Shown: in pieces, positions 34,898 through 46,236 of the stretch
Layout of the letters: the number at the start of each line of letters is the position of its first letter
How positions within the stretch are numbered: position 1 is the stretch's first letter
Assembly: GCA_022453515.1 (NCBI GenBank)
Contig: JAJNNY010000070.1
Coordinates: 1 to 64,000 of the forward strand
Source of the DNA: Astrocystis sublimbata
Taxonomy: Eukaryota; Ascomycota; Sordariomycetes; Xylariales; Xylariaceae
Direction: 5' to 3'
DNA: 64,000 bases
Translations under genes and position numbers: made by a program
Notes under the pieces: model-generated
Database searches by the model: none
The model's input: only the letters and a program-made list of their open reading frames with translations
Told to the model about the DNA's origin: nothing

Positions 34898-35989
34898 GAC
34901 GGGCAGGGCACTGGCGGGCTGGAACAAGCTGCCGGTGCTCTGTTCGTCCCTGTAAGCCCTGGAGAAGCTTGGTTTTCTTCGAGACGGCCTATGCGATAAC
35001 CCCACGTGTGACAATCAGCAGGCACGGACATATGCACCGCTGCAGCTGGTAAGCCACCGTCCAAGCCTGGAAAGTCCAAGCCTCAGGTAGTACCTAGGTA
35101 GGTATCAACCTACTCAGGTACGGTGGCCCATTGCTTAAACTCTAAATCTGTGCCATATGCCCCAGAATTTTAATACGCCTACCCCAGAGTGCAGATAAAT
35201 ACGCGTAGAGGGGTCTGTATAGGTAAATACCTACACTACGCCCTAGCCTACGGGACACCTGTGTAGGTAGTTCCTAGCCCGTATGGGCTATCCCGCCCCA
35301 CTCTTTTGGATCACGCCACAGCCCACGCCCCACAACCTACGCCACATATTGCGCCAAGCCTACTCCCCTATAGGTACTTTCCTAGACAGACCCTTTAACG
35401 CGTAAATGTACCTATGTACCTACGTATATAGTAGGTAAATAAAATAGAAAGCGTGCATATGAAATAGACAGTATGCATTCGAAATAGAAAGCGCGCATGC
35501 GAAATAGGAGCTGCGTATGCGAAATAGGAGCTGCGCAGGCATACGTTAGTTGCGTAGGTGTAAGAGGGTGTGAAAGGGTGTATGCGAAATAAGAAATTAC
35601 GGGGCATATGGCACAGATTTAGAGATGTAGCAATGGGCCACCGTACTCAGGCCCGTCAGGTCCCGGGGCAGGAGGCCGGATCATCGGAGCTCAGACAGCT
35701 GGCGAGGGTTTGCGAACCTTTGCAGAATGTCCGCCAGCTGACAGTAGGTACCTACCTAGGTAATCAGCACCAACCCAAGCCCCAAGCAAGACCAATACAG
35801 CGAACATTCCATCCCTGCAACTGTGGACTTGCCCCCAGAGCTAAGAAAGGAAGATATCCAATACCTACCTACCTACGACGGTCGCGTACGACGAAATTTT
35901 GAGCCGACGAGAACAACGCTTGCAGCTATCGCCGACAACAGTGTGGGTGCTACACACAGCTCGCACACGCCGCACACGACGAACCCACG

Positions 35990-36946
35990 ATGGCGATGCG
36001 GACAACACCAATCACAGCCCAATTGGGCAAGCTGTCCCTCAGCGGCGGCGGCCGTGCAACCACTCCGATAACCAGCATACGACTCGCACACACGGCGAAG
36101 AGGCGGAAAGGCGAGCGCATTGAGCCGAGCTTCGCACCCGGTCATGGCGAGAAAATCTTCGTCTTCAACCACTTTGTCCACGGCATGACGGTATACTCAC
36201 ATCAACCGGTCTTAAAGGTACGCTCGCATCCGTGTCCATCGCCCGGGCTGTGCAAGGGGAAAGCGGGGGGTACACAAAAGATGGAGGAAAAGAGAGGGAG
36301 GGAAAGATGAACAAAGATGAACCACAGCACATAACACACAAGAGGCAAGGCAGTTTTGCTGACCGTTATCATTTTCCTTGGGGGAAATTTATAGGCAAAC
36401 CACGCATTCAGACAGATCCCCTTCAACGGCAAGAAACTACGACCCGCGAAGCTGCGCAAGGACTACTGGCGGCCGATGGCCATTATCCAGTTCCCCGATG
36501 GCCAGGGCGAGGTGGGCCGCAGCGTGTACCAGCGGCTGCGCGAGTGCAAGAAGCTGCATGAGTACTCGTGGGACGACAGCGTACTGTACGGCGAGGGCGG
36601 CCAGACCCTGACGAAGCGCCAGCGCGGCCGCAAGCTCAACAACCAGCGCGCCAACACCATCGCCGACATGGCCGCCGTCCTAGGCGGGCTAGGCAAGGGC
36701 AACAAGATCGTCGTGACGGGGGCGGCGGTAGCAGAGGATGGTGCCGAGAGCCAGAATCCGGCGGGGGTTGAGGATGAGGGCAAGTCACTACTCCAGGCTA
36801 CGGTCTGGTGGGCCAATGTCCTCGACAAGAACTACGCCCGGAAGTGGACAAAGAACGTCTCGCACGAGATATTCGAGGACGCTACTCTACAACCGAGAGA
36901 ACCGCCGGGGGACGAGGAACAAGCACAGGCACAGGTAGAGGCATAG
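35990..36946 (+). CDS. mhr1: Mitochondrial ribosomal protein mL67 / Mhr1
   Basis: In yeast this protein is both a large-subunit mitoribosomal protein and a mitochondrial DNA recombination factor. Exons are 35990-36217 and 36395-36946, joined across a 177-nt intron, giving 259 residues. The basic, Arg/Thr-rich N-terminus ending near IRLAHTAKRR looks like a mitochondrial targeting sequence. The conserved core reads APGHGEKIFVFNHF, TVYSH, then RQIPFNGKKLRPAKLRKDYW (created by the splice join) and YQRLRECKKLHEYSW. Further on come RQRGRKLNNQRANTIADMAAV and a C-terminal LDKNYARKWTKNVSHEIF. The stop is TAG at 36944-36946, but the same frame stays open for 29 more codons with matching composition (see findings). 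It is head-to-head with hsp104. Confidence 0.92.
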
Positions 36947-37036
36947 GCAGAGGCGCCGGTTGCGCCAACCGAGCCGACCGCGGCAGAGCCAGAACTCCCA
37001 AAAGGCGCTGAACAGAACCAGAGCCAGAAATTATAA
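36947..37036 (+). other. In-frame open tail after the mhr1 stop codon
   Basis: After the TAG at 36944-36946 the frame continues for 29 sense codons, rich in Ala, Glu, Pro and Gln, to a TAA at 37034-37036. It resembles the last residues before the TAG (EEQAQAQVEA). The rest of the spacer to 37294 shows nothing else. Confidence 0.6.
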
Positions 37037-37294
37037 AATGTATATTGCTTGCCTCCTAGCTAGGTGAGCAGGGCCTCTACGGGCCGTTCCTTGACAGCTT
37101 CCCCAGCTGAGTGTACCCGTCAGTTACCTCTTGCCATGTATATCCACTAGAGAGGTTAGGTCAACGAGTGCTCTGACTACTTGTAATGTAGTGTATTAAG
37201 TCCATTTACATCTTGTACCATACCCCATCATGTGAAACAGACCATCGAGCGCAGATTGATGTCTGCTCGAGACTCATCGCTACGAAACACGAAC

Positions 37295-38703
37295 TTAGAA
37301 TTTAAGAGCAAACGACTTCAGGTACTCGTAATGTGGTATGTTTTCTTCCACACAAGCTCTGATGGTCTTCTGCCCCTCCTCACCGTACTGTTGTCGCCAT
37401 TCCTCGTTTTCAGATTCCTCGGTGACAGGTTTCTGCCGCAGACGAGTTAGCCACGTATACCTACTCAAACTATGCAACAAGAATTTAATACACACCTTTG
37501 GATGAGCCCGAGCAGTCAGTCCTTTGCTGTTGATGGCGTCGTTATGCCACCCATTCCACTTGGCGAACGCGTCCGCCACGCGCTTCTGGTTCTCCTCATC
37601 GTCCCACGCCAGCATGTCCGTGGAGAAAGGTATGTCTACCTGCTCACAGAACGCCCTGATGGCATCTTCAGGGTGGTCAAGCAGGTCGTCGGCGTCGAGG
37701 ACGGTGATGCAGACCTCGCCCTCGGCCTTCTTGGCCGCGCTGCCCCGACCGGCCACCGAGGGTCCGACCAAGCCCTGCGCTCGCAGGTAGTCGAACAGGC
37801 GGCGGAGCTCGACGTAGCCCGACTCGCTCGGCATGAACTGGTCCCATCCCGTCGTTTCTGACAGCGGAGGGGAGCAGCAACGTACATACGAGGGGATACC
37901 CCGGCGAGGGTGGCGGATGAGGAATGTCCAGTGGAACTTCTTCATGACCTCTAGGGGAATAACCGTAGGGTTTCCGGTGCCATCGGATCCCTGCTTCAGG
38001 GACGTGGCATCGCCATTTACGCCATTAGTGCCGTTCGTGTGGCTGTGGCCATTGACACCATTAATATGGTTCTCACCATTAGCCAACTTTTCACCGTTGG
38101 TCGCGGATCCATTGACTGAGTGCTTGCGCAGAGAGTCTGCGATTGTCGGCACGCCGCCATTTGGAGGCACTAGGTAGTATGCCATGTCTTTGATGAACAC
38201 GCGCTTGCCCTGTCTCGATTGTTAGCTAGGTATACAGGCACATGGTGACAATTCGATCATTTTGTAAGATTAGGTTGTAGAATGATATTGAGAAATTTCA
38301 CAATCTGCAGCGTAAAAAACAGAAGGTGATATCGGGGGTTTAGGCCGCAGAAAGGAAAGAACACTGGGAAAAGATGGCTCACCTCGCTACCATCACGCTC
38401 CAGTCGATCGACGACATCTTGATATGTGGTCTTGGAGAAGCCACTGCTCAATCTGCCTTCCTCGTCGTCTTCATAGCGCTCACCAATCCTCTCAGGGCCG
38501 TAGTAGAAGGCGTCCCCAAATGGCTCGTGGGCACACTGGAGGGTATCCTGGCATGTCATGAACACCTATTAAGAATTAGCCGGTCAGCATTCGTCCATGT
38601 TCTCAGATGGCTTGCATATTGCGTGATTGGCACTACTGACCCTTTCGAATGCCGTTGAGCAAGCCCTGGGATGGGTCAACACGAAAACTGGCTTCTGGGA
38701 CAT
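37295..38703 (-). CDS. Sulfotransferase-like P-loop NTPase-fold protein
   Basis: This is a fungal protein of the sulfotransferase-like P-loop fold, substrate unknown. Exons are 38703-38641, 38565-38383, 38209-37496 and 37432-37295, all joined in phase 0, giving 365 residues. The N-terminal VLTHPRACSTAFERVF is the phosphosulfate-binding-loop-like signature after the first strand. A second strand motif, KRVFIKDMAYYL, and HWTFLIRHPRRGIPSY correspond to the family's PAPS-binding core. A low-complexity insert at about residues 105-150 is full of Asn-Gly repeats (NGVNG, TNGTNGVNG). It is not near any biosynthetic enzyme cluster, so a housekeeping role is as likely as secondary metabolism. Confidence 0.8.
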
Positions 38704-40800
38704 GGTGATTTGCGTTAGGTTTCGCTGGCGCGTTTTGCCTCGAGATGTTGCAATCGTTCTCTTCTCAGAATATTGGAAGCTTATTATCCCTAGTAATCCG
38801 ATTCGGGATCACTTTGAATTTTCGTTTAGCGATTGATATTTTTATAGCGCACCACGGAGAAAGTAGTTGATAGTCGTGTCCATTGAACGATATGCTGCTA
38901 ATCTCATTGAAAGTTCGAAATAGTATGGGGAAATCAAAACGAGTCAATCAAGCGGACATGAGAAGGTATAAGGGGATCATGTCTACAACCTTAAGACATA
39001 AAAAGCTTTACTTGAATTTTTGCGTAGGTGACTGTACCCGGCAAGTATACTGGACTTACAACGGCCAACGGAAGGTGACAAGAAGATTACATGCCCAGGT
39101 GTCGCTTAGACGTGAGTAGCGTACGTCATATGCCTACCGCACCAGTACCTCTTGCCTTGCTCCAAGGTATCTGCTACATGTAGATACTGCGGGTCACCCC
39201 ATATTTGTCCGGCGTTACAAGTGGCTTGGATATCTCTCAGCAATAGGCAGGTTCAGGTTAGGTACATATACGAGGGTACTAGACAAAGGGCTAGGAAGAG
39301 ACACTCCGATCGGTTGAATGGACAAATGTATGCTAGTAAACGTTTGAGGAGTGGAAGTCACGCATTTGGGGCGCAAAGTATAGTACCGTATGTTACATCC
39401 TTTCGCTTAAGTCTAATTGGTGAAAGATGCCGAAGGCAAGGTCTTGACGAAGACTAAATGGACAGGCATCCCGGGTGAGATCCAGTTGCCTCCATTGCCT
39501 CCAACATGGCCACGCCTGGATGACCAAGTAAGGTTGTCCAGGCGCGAGGTAAGTGGGCTTTGGGCTTCTGGACTGCGCTCTTAGCTGTCTGGAAAGTTCC
39601 GCCGTCTTGTCATTAAAACGTTGTCAGACTATTACCGGAAGATGTTGTTTGTTATCAAAGGGATTCGAAAGGTGCATGTGGGGTTACGTTGAGCTTCTAT
39701 TGGTGCGATCTCATAGATCATCGCCCATGAACCAGTTAAAGCTCGATTATTGGGACTTACCAGAAGCTCTTTAACTCTGCAGAGTTTTCTCAAGTTACCT
39801 ACTATATTCTTAGGTATGCCGCGCTTGACTAATGGATTGTCGGTAAAGTACCCGGTACTCGAGTACGTTGCCCCCTTCCACGTCGCAAAAGGTGACAGAT
39901 ATACATACACACGGCATGATAGATGAGCTTCAATCGGAAGAAATGGAAGGACGATCCATATGCCGACGCAGTTGTGTTGCTTGAGCCATCTGTAACATGA
40001 GCTTATACCCTCACTTATGACTTATCGCATTGGACAGATAGATCTGTTGTATTGCACGCGGTCTGCACACGGGTAGATCGCAACACCGAAATTCAGGTTT
40101 TCGATACCGTTTAGCATCCGGCTAGCAGTGGGGGTACGCTAGACCACCTTGCTTGTCGACCCAGTCAGATACCCACTGCCTCGACTCTAGTATCCAATGA
40201 TACCAAGGGCGTGGCGTAAACCCCACGATTGTGCGGATCTTCACATGCAGCGTACGTAGGTAGTGCGCCAGCTTTCATCGCAACGAGGTGTGGAGGGGCA
40301 ACGGTCGGGACAGCATAGCATGTACTTTTGCCTCTGCATACATGTAAGCCAAAACCCGGGCGAGCATGCATGGGATAACCCAAAGAGAACTTTGCGGCTG
40401 GATTACGACATCGTCGGTGAGGTGGTTGTGTAGGAGGAGTGGAGATATATAGATCCAAAGCGAAGAAGGTGGCTCGTCGATTGGATGCCCTTACAAGGAG
40501 GGCTATCTTAGTGTGGGGCACTCTGCAAGCAAAACGTCGCCGAGAACCGCCGAGAACCGCCGAGTGCCGCCGATAGCCGGTGGTTGTGTGATATCAAAGT
40601 CCGGAAGTGTTGCCAACATGCATGGAGACTGTGAATGCCAGGACATCTCACCTTTGACCGAGTCAAACGACGTGGAATGATTTGGCGATACTACATGCGC
40701 CACGAATCCTGTCACGTCATAGCTGCGATCATCCCAGCTTGCTATCCCAGTTTAGAAGCAGCGTTGCAGCACCCCCCCAAACCCCAAAAACAATTGTGGC
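38704..40800. other. Intergenic region
   Basis: This 2.1 kb region has no supported gene. It includes the promoter of the sulfotransferase-like gene and the 3' flank of the prolyl hydroxylase gene. A tandem CCGCCGAGAA repeat sits at about 40537-40575. Confidence 0.6.
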
Positions 40801-42010
40801 TTAAAGACGCCCCCAGCTCCAGATGTTCAGACCGACCTTGGTACCTCGCGTGACAGATAGTCCAGCATGCCAGGTCTCTGGAAAACCTCTACCGGTACCG
40901 TCAGGACGGAAGTTCTCCCAGAAGACGGCATTGCCCGCGATAGCTTTGAAGGTAACCCCCGTTATGGGGCTGTTATCCTCCTTGTTGGGTAAGCCGTCAT
41001 CCGTGTTTGCCGATTTCGCATCAGAACACTCGACCCAGCGACACCACGCTTGGTCGGGCCCGTTTCGTTGCAGGCGGGGGAATTCTGTGCCGCCGCCCTC
41101 GAGGTCATCAGTACTTTGTACCCAGACCACTACAACCCGCTGGAGTCAGTAATTGCTTTTTACAGTAAGAATATTGCCCATGAAACGGGGGGTTTTCACA
41201 GGTGTCTCGGGAGCATAGATAGATACTTGTTAGGGTAATCTAGACTTGCCAGAAGGGGACATAAATGACTCCAGAGAACACATACTAAAACTGCTAACGC
41301 GCCCCCAACCCTGGGCACCCGATCCCCAATCGAAGTGGTGGGTATACTACTACGACTGTTAGTGAACAGAAAATTTGAGGGATAGAAGGGTCTGATTGAG
41401 CTTACATGTTGACTTGGCCCGTATCGCTGCGTTCTCAAGCGCTCGATCCAGAGATCATCGCGCCACCCCTGGAAAGAGCGAGCTCGCGCCTCGACACAGC
41501 GCACAGTATCCGTCCGCGGGATCAAAGCCACCTCAGAGTCGCGGATGAGGGCATTGCGCTGGGTCTTATCTCCGTCATTTGTAACAGTTGAGGGCTCGAA
41601 AAGGGGCTCGCTGTGGGCAGACAGGTCAAGTTAGTCAATAAATTCATATTGCAGTGCATAATACCGATCACTTGTCCAGGTTGCAATGTCGGTGAGACGA
41701 GAAACAAAAGTGGCACAGAGACTCGCCTGATCTCGAGGAGATGCTCCCTCTCGTCCAGCGACAGGAAGTTCTCGACGTATACAACAAGCGGTGCCTTTGA
41801 TAGTATGTGTACAGAGTACGCATCAGGGCTACAGCTCAACACCGTCTCATTGCTAGTGTCAAGAGCTAGGAGGGACTCATTGATGCGTGGCCGCGGGGTG
41901 CGCGGAAGCGGGCGCGGCTCATAGCCTGACGTTAGGTATCTATTGATTGGATCATACACGAGCAGAAATGCGAGAATGGCGACAAAGTAGGAGATGAACG
42001 CCATTGGCAC
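40801..42010 (-). CDS. Prolyl 4-hydroxylase-type 2-oxoglutarate/Fe(II) dioxygenase
   Basis: This enzyme is predicted to hydroxylate proline using 2-oxoglutarate, O2 and Fe(II). Exons are 42010-41727, 41610-41406, 41346-41299 and 41139-40801, giving about 291 residues. The second in-frame Met (MAFISYF) is a possible start. An N-terminal hydrophobic segment at about residues 3-20 suggests a type II signal anchor in the ER. Iron ligands are H167 and D169 (HHFDWG) and H270 (TWHAG). K280 (GTKVGLNIW) should bind 2-oxoglutarate. EGGGTEFP is the usual core strand. Intron 1 (41726-41611) starts GC instead of GT: the joined codon gives EISEPLFEPSTVT, as in the family, while the nearby GT donor breaks the frame. 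The family also includes lysine- or RNA-linked members, so the substrate is open. Confidence 0.88.
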
Positions 42011-42361
42011 CGTGTCACAGGGGAAATGTAACGCAGTGACAGGTCGGTTGGAATTTCGATTAGTAGGTAACCTAGGTAACTACTAGCTGGCGGAGGCTCT
42101 CATAGTCTTCCTCAGGTGCTTGGAGATTGTGGGGGACCACAGCCAATCATGGGTAGCGTTGCAATCGCAAAGTACCACATAGGGGTAAGTCCCTTGGTAT
42201 AAGTGTACATAATAAGGTTCTTCCACCATCATATCGTTTACTACCTACCTAAGCACGAATAGTACCTATAGACGAGAGAGACGAGCAATACCCGGGCGAT
42301 ATGTGAAGGTCACTACATGAAAGTTCAACGAATCTGCATTCTACGGTAGTTGTAGGTAAAT
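42011..42361. other. Intergenic region
   Basis: This 351-bp spacer lies between the prolyl hydroxylase start and the Pbn1 stop, with both genes on the minus strand. It holds ACCTAGGTAACTAC-type words near 42068 and presumably a promoter. Confidence 0.55.
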
Positions 42362-43969
42362 CTACTGCTTCTTCTTCTCGGCCCCTGTCGCCTGCCTAGG
42401 GCTGCCATATCCTGTCCTCCAATACACCGACGCGAGCTTAAACACAACGTATGCAAACCCCAAAAGCACCACGGCGGCTGTCCCCGTGCTAACCCACTGG
42501 GTTTTGTTCGTATCAAGGACCGGGACCTGGATTCTGTGATTCAGATCACTACCTTCCTCCGGCTGTGGATTTACGTGCCAGAACAGCGTGCGCGGCCCAA
42601 ACAAGCCATCGTAGCCCAGATTAGCCCGGTCAAACGGGCTGTTGGGGAACTTGGTTCCCTCCTCGGAGTTACAAGCCCAGAATACGGCTGGCCATGGAAA
42701 ATTCATGGTTGTATACCCACCCTCCGCCGGCGACAGATAGCGAAGATGAAGCGGGATCTCTGCTGTCCATGGTGCATCTACCTGCGCATGAGGAGGCTGT
42801 AGTTCTACGAGCACGCTTGAGCCCCATAACTTCATCGCATAGGAGGGCGCCTCGAGGTCAACTGGCTGGCTGATGTAGCGTAACGCTGTCAAGTTCTTCG
42901 AGGCTAGGAATAAGTCGTCTCCGAGCTGATACTTATCCACAAACAGAGTTCGCGGCAACGTCATATACGCATGTAAGGAGCAGGATGAGTCTGGTAATGG
43001 TGGTTTGCTGGAGTCGAGCCTCAGCTGCAAGGTCGGATGCAGACCCGACGGCTGGAGCAATGAAGACGAAAATGACGAGGCAGCATTCATATGCCGCGAA
43101 GGAAAAGCAAACAAGACCGACGCAGGTTTGGTATCTTCGCCCAAAACTGTCAGTAGGCCAGTAACGCCTAGTTCGTGGGGGTCTAGGCTGGGAGGTGAGT
43201 CGGGTGTCAAGATGCCGACTTCGGTTCTATGATCTGGGTGGGAGTCGATCGAGAACCTCTGTTCTTCCTCTGGCCAGACGGCTGTGAGTTTGACAGCATG
43301 CGATATGGCGTCGTATGAGAAATCAAGAGAGACCGTATTTTCAAGTCCTTGGGCCCATCTTTTACAATCGGAGTCGCTAGGCACACACGCATATTGCCCC
43401 GCGTAGGTCGACAGATTGGCAAGGGAATCCAATGGTTGGAAATACTGGAAGGCTGTCGAGTGGGAGAATCGATCGATCGGTAGTCTGGTGAATGATTCCT
43501 TCTAGGCGTTAGCCGATGCGTATACTTCTCTCGCACCTTGGCGATAGAGGGGACACCTACAGCTGGAGACGCGCAGTCCAAGTCTCCGAAGACAGCACGA
43601 AGCTGTGCACATAGTCGGGGGCTTCGGAACGTCAGCTACAGTACATGCCGACTTGGTGTGCGCTATTGCCTACGATTCTGCGGCGCTGGCCTCTCGCGGT
43701 GTGTAGAAGGTATGCAACCCCGGCGGTAACCTCGAGTTCCAGGGTCCTAAGGTCCCGTGGGCTTGCGGCACACTCCAGCGTATGTGTAGCTCGTGGATTT
43801 CGTGGAGGAGCTCCTGGAGCTCGGCTGGTAGCTCATCAAGAGCAAGCGTGACGCGATGCTCACGCACAGCTGTCAGGTCGGGCCCGGATATCGAGTGATG
43901 GCGGATTTGGAGGGCAGATGGTTCGATGCCATGTTCGTTTCGGTGGAAGAAAGTGACTCGGTGTCGCAT
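42362..43969 (-). CDS. pbn1: Pbn1/PIG-X, GPI mannosyltransferase I regulatory subunit
   Basis: This ER membrane protein supports the first mannosyltransferase (Gpi14/PIG-M) of GPI-anchor synthesis. In yeast it also helps protease B maturation. Exons are 43969-43674, 43621-43561 and 43498-42362, with introns of 52 and 62 nt, giving about 497 residues. The joins rebuild ESPRLCAQLRAVFGDLDCAS and SPAESFTRLPIDRFSHSTAF. The PIG-X signature near the C-terminus is IPLHLRYLSPAEGGY followed by PWPAVFWAC. One transmembrane helix at about residues 455-480 is followed by a short basic tail. The lumen-facing body has no N-terminal signal peptide, as in yeast Pbn1. The small 61-nt middle exon is the least certain part. 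Confidence 0.88.
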
Positions 43970-44436
43970 ATTCAAGACAATGGGTATAGGCTATAGGATT
44001 GTGGGATGGACTGCTTCGTGATAAACACCGAATCACGAAGTCTGGAGCAGCTGGGCACTTCGAAGTTCTGTTATTTCGTCTGAACTACCTAGAACATGGA
44101 TGGGTAGGTAGAGGTAGGTAGGTAAGTTGAAGCTCACGAGCTCAGCGCGCAGCTTGATAGGTAGCTGAGGTTATGGATGACAGTATTGCAGTAGGTAGGT
44201 ACCTAGGTAGGTACTGTACTTAGGCATCCGCAAACCCCACTATCTCGGGTCATATGGGCGTTGACGCACCTAACCATGTGCCATCTTACAGGGGCTAATA
44301 CATTTTGTACAGGGTAAGCTAGCTCCCAAGCGTGCCAAGCTCCATCTACCTCCATCCCGTACAGGCAAAATCATCAAATGCTCATGATTGACAGTGACAC
44401 TCTTCTTGCCTTATAGTATCATAACAAGTCATGAAA
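43970..44436. other. Intergenic region
   Basis: This region upstream of pbn1 has a dense block of GGTAGGTAGGTACCTAGG-type words at about 44100-44220. No gene is visible. Confidence 0.55.
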
Positions 44437-45173
44437 CTAGGCAAGGCGACGATACGACTTGACATCTACCTCAAGGGCAACAGCCAACCACGCCTCCTTC
44501 CACGCCTGATTCCCCTGCATGAAGCTTGCAAGCTCATCCTCACTCTTCCACGCGCCCACCACCACGAACTCCTCCATTTCCTCCTTCCCCTTTTCCTTTT
44601 CCTTCTCGACACGCCACCCTGCACCATGTCCCATCCCAGCAACCTCTTCCAAACCCTCCTTCGCCTTCTCTCTCCACACATTCTCAACCTTTTCCTTCCC
44701 ATTCTCCTGTCCCTCAACCGTGATCCTCACAATACTGAGCAGCCCAGCGTCCAACGTCTCCTGACTGAGCATAGAACCCGCGTCGACATGGAAATGCTTG
44801 ACAGTTTTGATATCGGCGTGTTTGCTCATCGTCTCCAGGGCCGCTAGGTTCTCTCCGCTCATGATCGCGGTCATGTGCTGCGCTACAGAGTCCCAGTGCG
44901 CCGTAAGGAGCCCTATGCCGGCGTCCTCGCGCTGCTGGAACAGCGCCGCGCCGCGGACCGCTGGAGGGCCGACGGGAAGAGTTGAGGAGGCGTGTTTGGC
45001 TACCCACTATGTGACATCTATCAGCTGGTCGAGTCGGCATGACAGGTCGAAGCTACTGTAGCATCACGTACCATATTCTGGAAGTCAATGGCTCTCCGGC
45101 CCGCCTCGATATACTCCGGCGTGATAGACAGTAGCGTGCGCGAAGGCACCCAAGCTAGTTCCGTGACAGGCAT
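44437..45173 (-). CDS. Dimeric alpha-beta barrel (ABM-like) domain protein
   Basis: This is a small cytosolic protein of 223 residues from exons 45173-45072 and 45006-44437 (65-nt intron, GTACGT donor). The pattern of strand-helix-strand repeats suggests the dimeric alpha-beta barrel fold of antibiotic-biosynthesis-monooxygenase-like proteins. It starts MPVTELAWVPSRTLLSITPE, has a mid-part DAGIGLLTAHWDSVAQH, and a second copy-like half HFHVDAGSM to EFVVVGAWKSEDEL. An unusually charged Glu/Lys-rich insert lies around residues 155-190. The fold assignment is from pattern only, and no catalytic residue can be assigned. Confidence 0.65.
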
Positions 45174-46236
45174 TTATTTTCTCACAGGTGTAATTTTCCG
45201 TACGTAGATGTTGCAAAAACGTTCTGTTTCCCCCTTCTTTGGAGGCAGGGACGTGAATGAGGCAGCATATACGAGTCGCTAGCTTCAATACTTCCTACAA
45301 GGTATGATGAAGGATAGAAAAGCCCATTTTGGCGACTGCTACACCGTCTCGAATACTCGTTATATGCGAGCGATGTGCAACAGGGGATACAGAAGGTGTT
45401 GGGATTATCCAAGGTAGCTTACGCAAAGGGTCCTGCCTATTTACCTCTATCCACCCTTTCGTGCAATTTCACCCCCTAGGTAGTCATTACAGGCAACTGC
45501 ATACACGACGACTGCTGCCTCAGCTGCTGTGTCACAAGGTTGTCTGTTCAGGCAGACCAGCACAAGTTGTGGGGGGTTAGTTAACCCTACCCGTTTACAA
45601 AGTACCTACTCAGGATGTATAATCAATTACCAACTAGCAAGGTAGACGAGGCAAAATAAGTAAGGCAGGCAAAGGCAAGGTGGCCCCCCATCCCTTAGAT
45701 GCCGTATGATCTTGTTCAAACTGGAGGTTCGAAGCAGCTGTCCGATAGCAAAGGTGATCTTATAGAATTGAAGTAATCACATCTGGATACATTGACTGAA
45801 AGTAACCTTGGGTCTATCTGGCGTCTCTGTTACGCCCCATCGTAGACTTAATTTGAAACGACTTGACTTCAACAAGACGCAACCTCCTCATGTCCACAGC
45901 AAGCCGACAAAGCCGTCCGCAGAGAAGTCAGCGTAGCGTACACAACATACACACACCTTCAGCAAAACCATTAGTTTGTAACACTTTGTCTGTTGCCAAC
46001 GTATTCTCGACGAAGAAAAAAAGCTTATCAAGCACCATACTTATACTCCTTCATTACTCCTATCGTTTCGGGAAGTGTTTTCTCATGGCTCCAGAAGGTC
46101 TTAGACATGCCACCAAAAAAGTATTTATTATCAAGATTGTTTTTCCCTTTTCCACATCTGCAACGCAGTACCTGAACAGCGATGCGCATCTTGCATTACA
46201 GGCCATGTATGAGCCTGGGCTTGATTTCAGCTAAGC
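45174..46236. other. Intergenic region
   Basis: About 1 kb containing the promoter of the ABM-like gene and the 3' flank of the RING/RD gene. It is AT-rich in places and no gene is supported. Confidence 0.6.

Larger units (their letters stand above)
34231..35989. promoter_or_regulatory. Divergent promoter region of hsp104 and mhr1
   Basis: This 1.76 kb region lies between two start codons. The left half carries heat-shock and stress elements (entered separately). The right half has tandem GAAATAG(A/G)AGC-type repeats at about 35440-35535 and TACCTAGGTA words. No gene is supported inside it. Confidence 0.6.
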
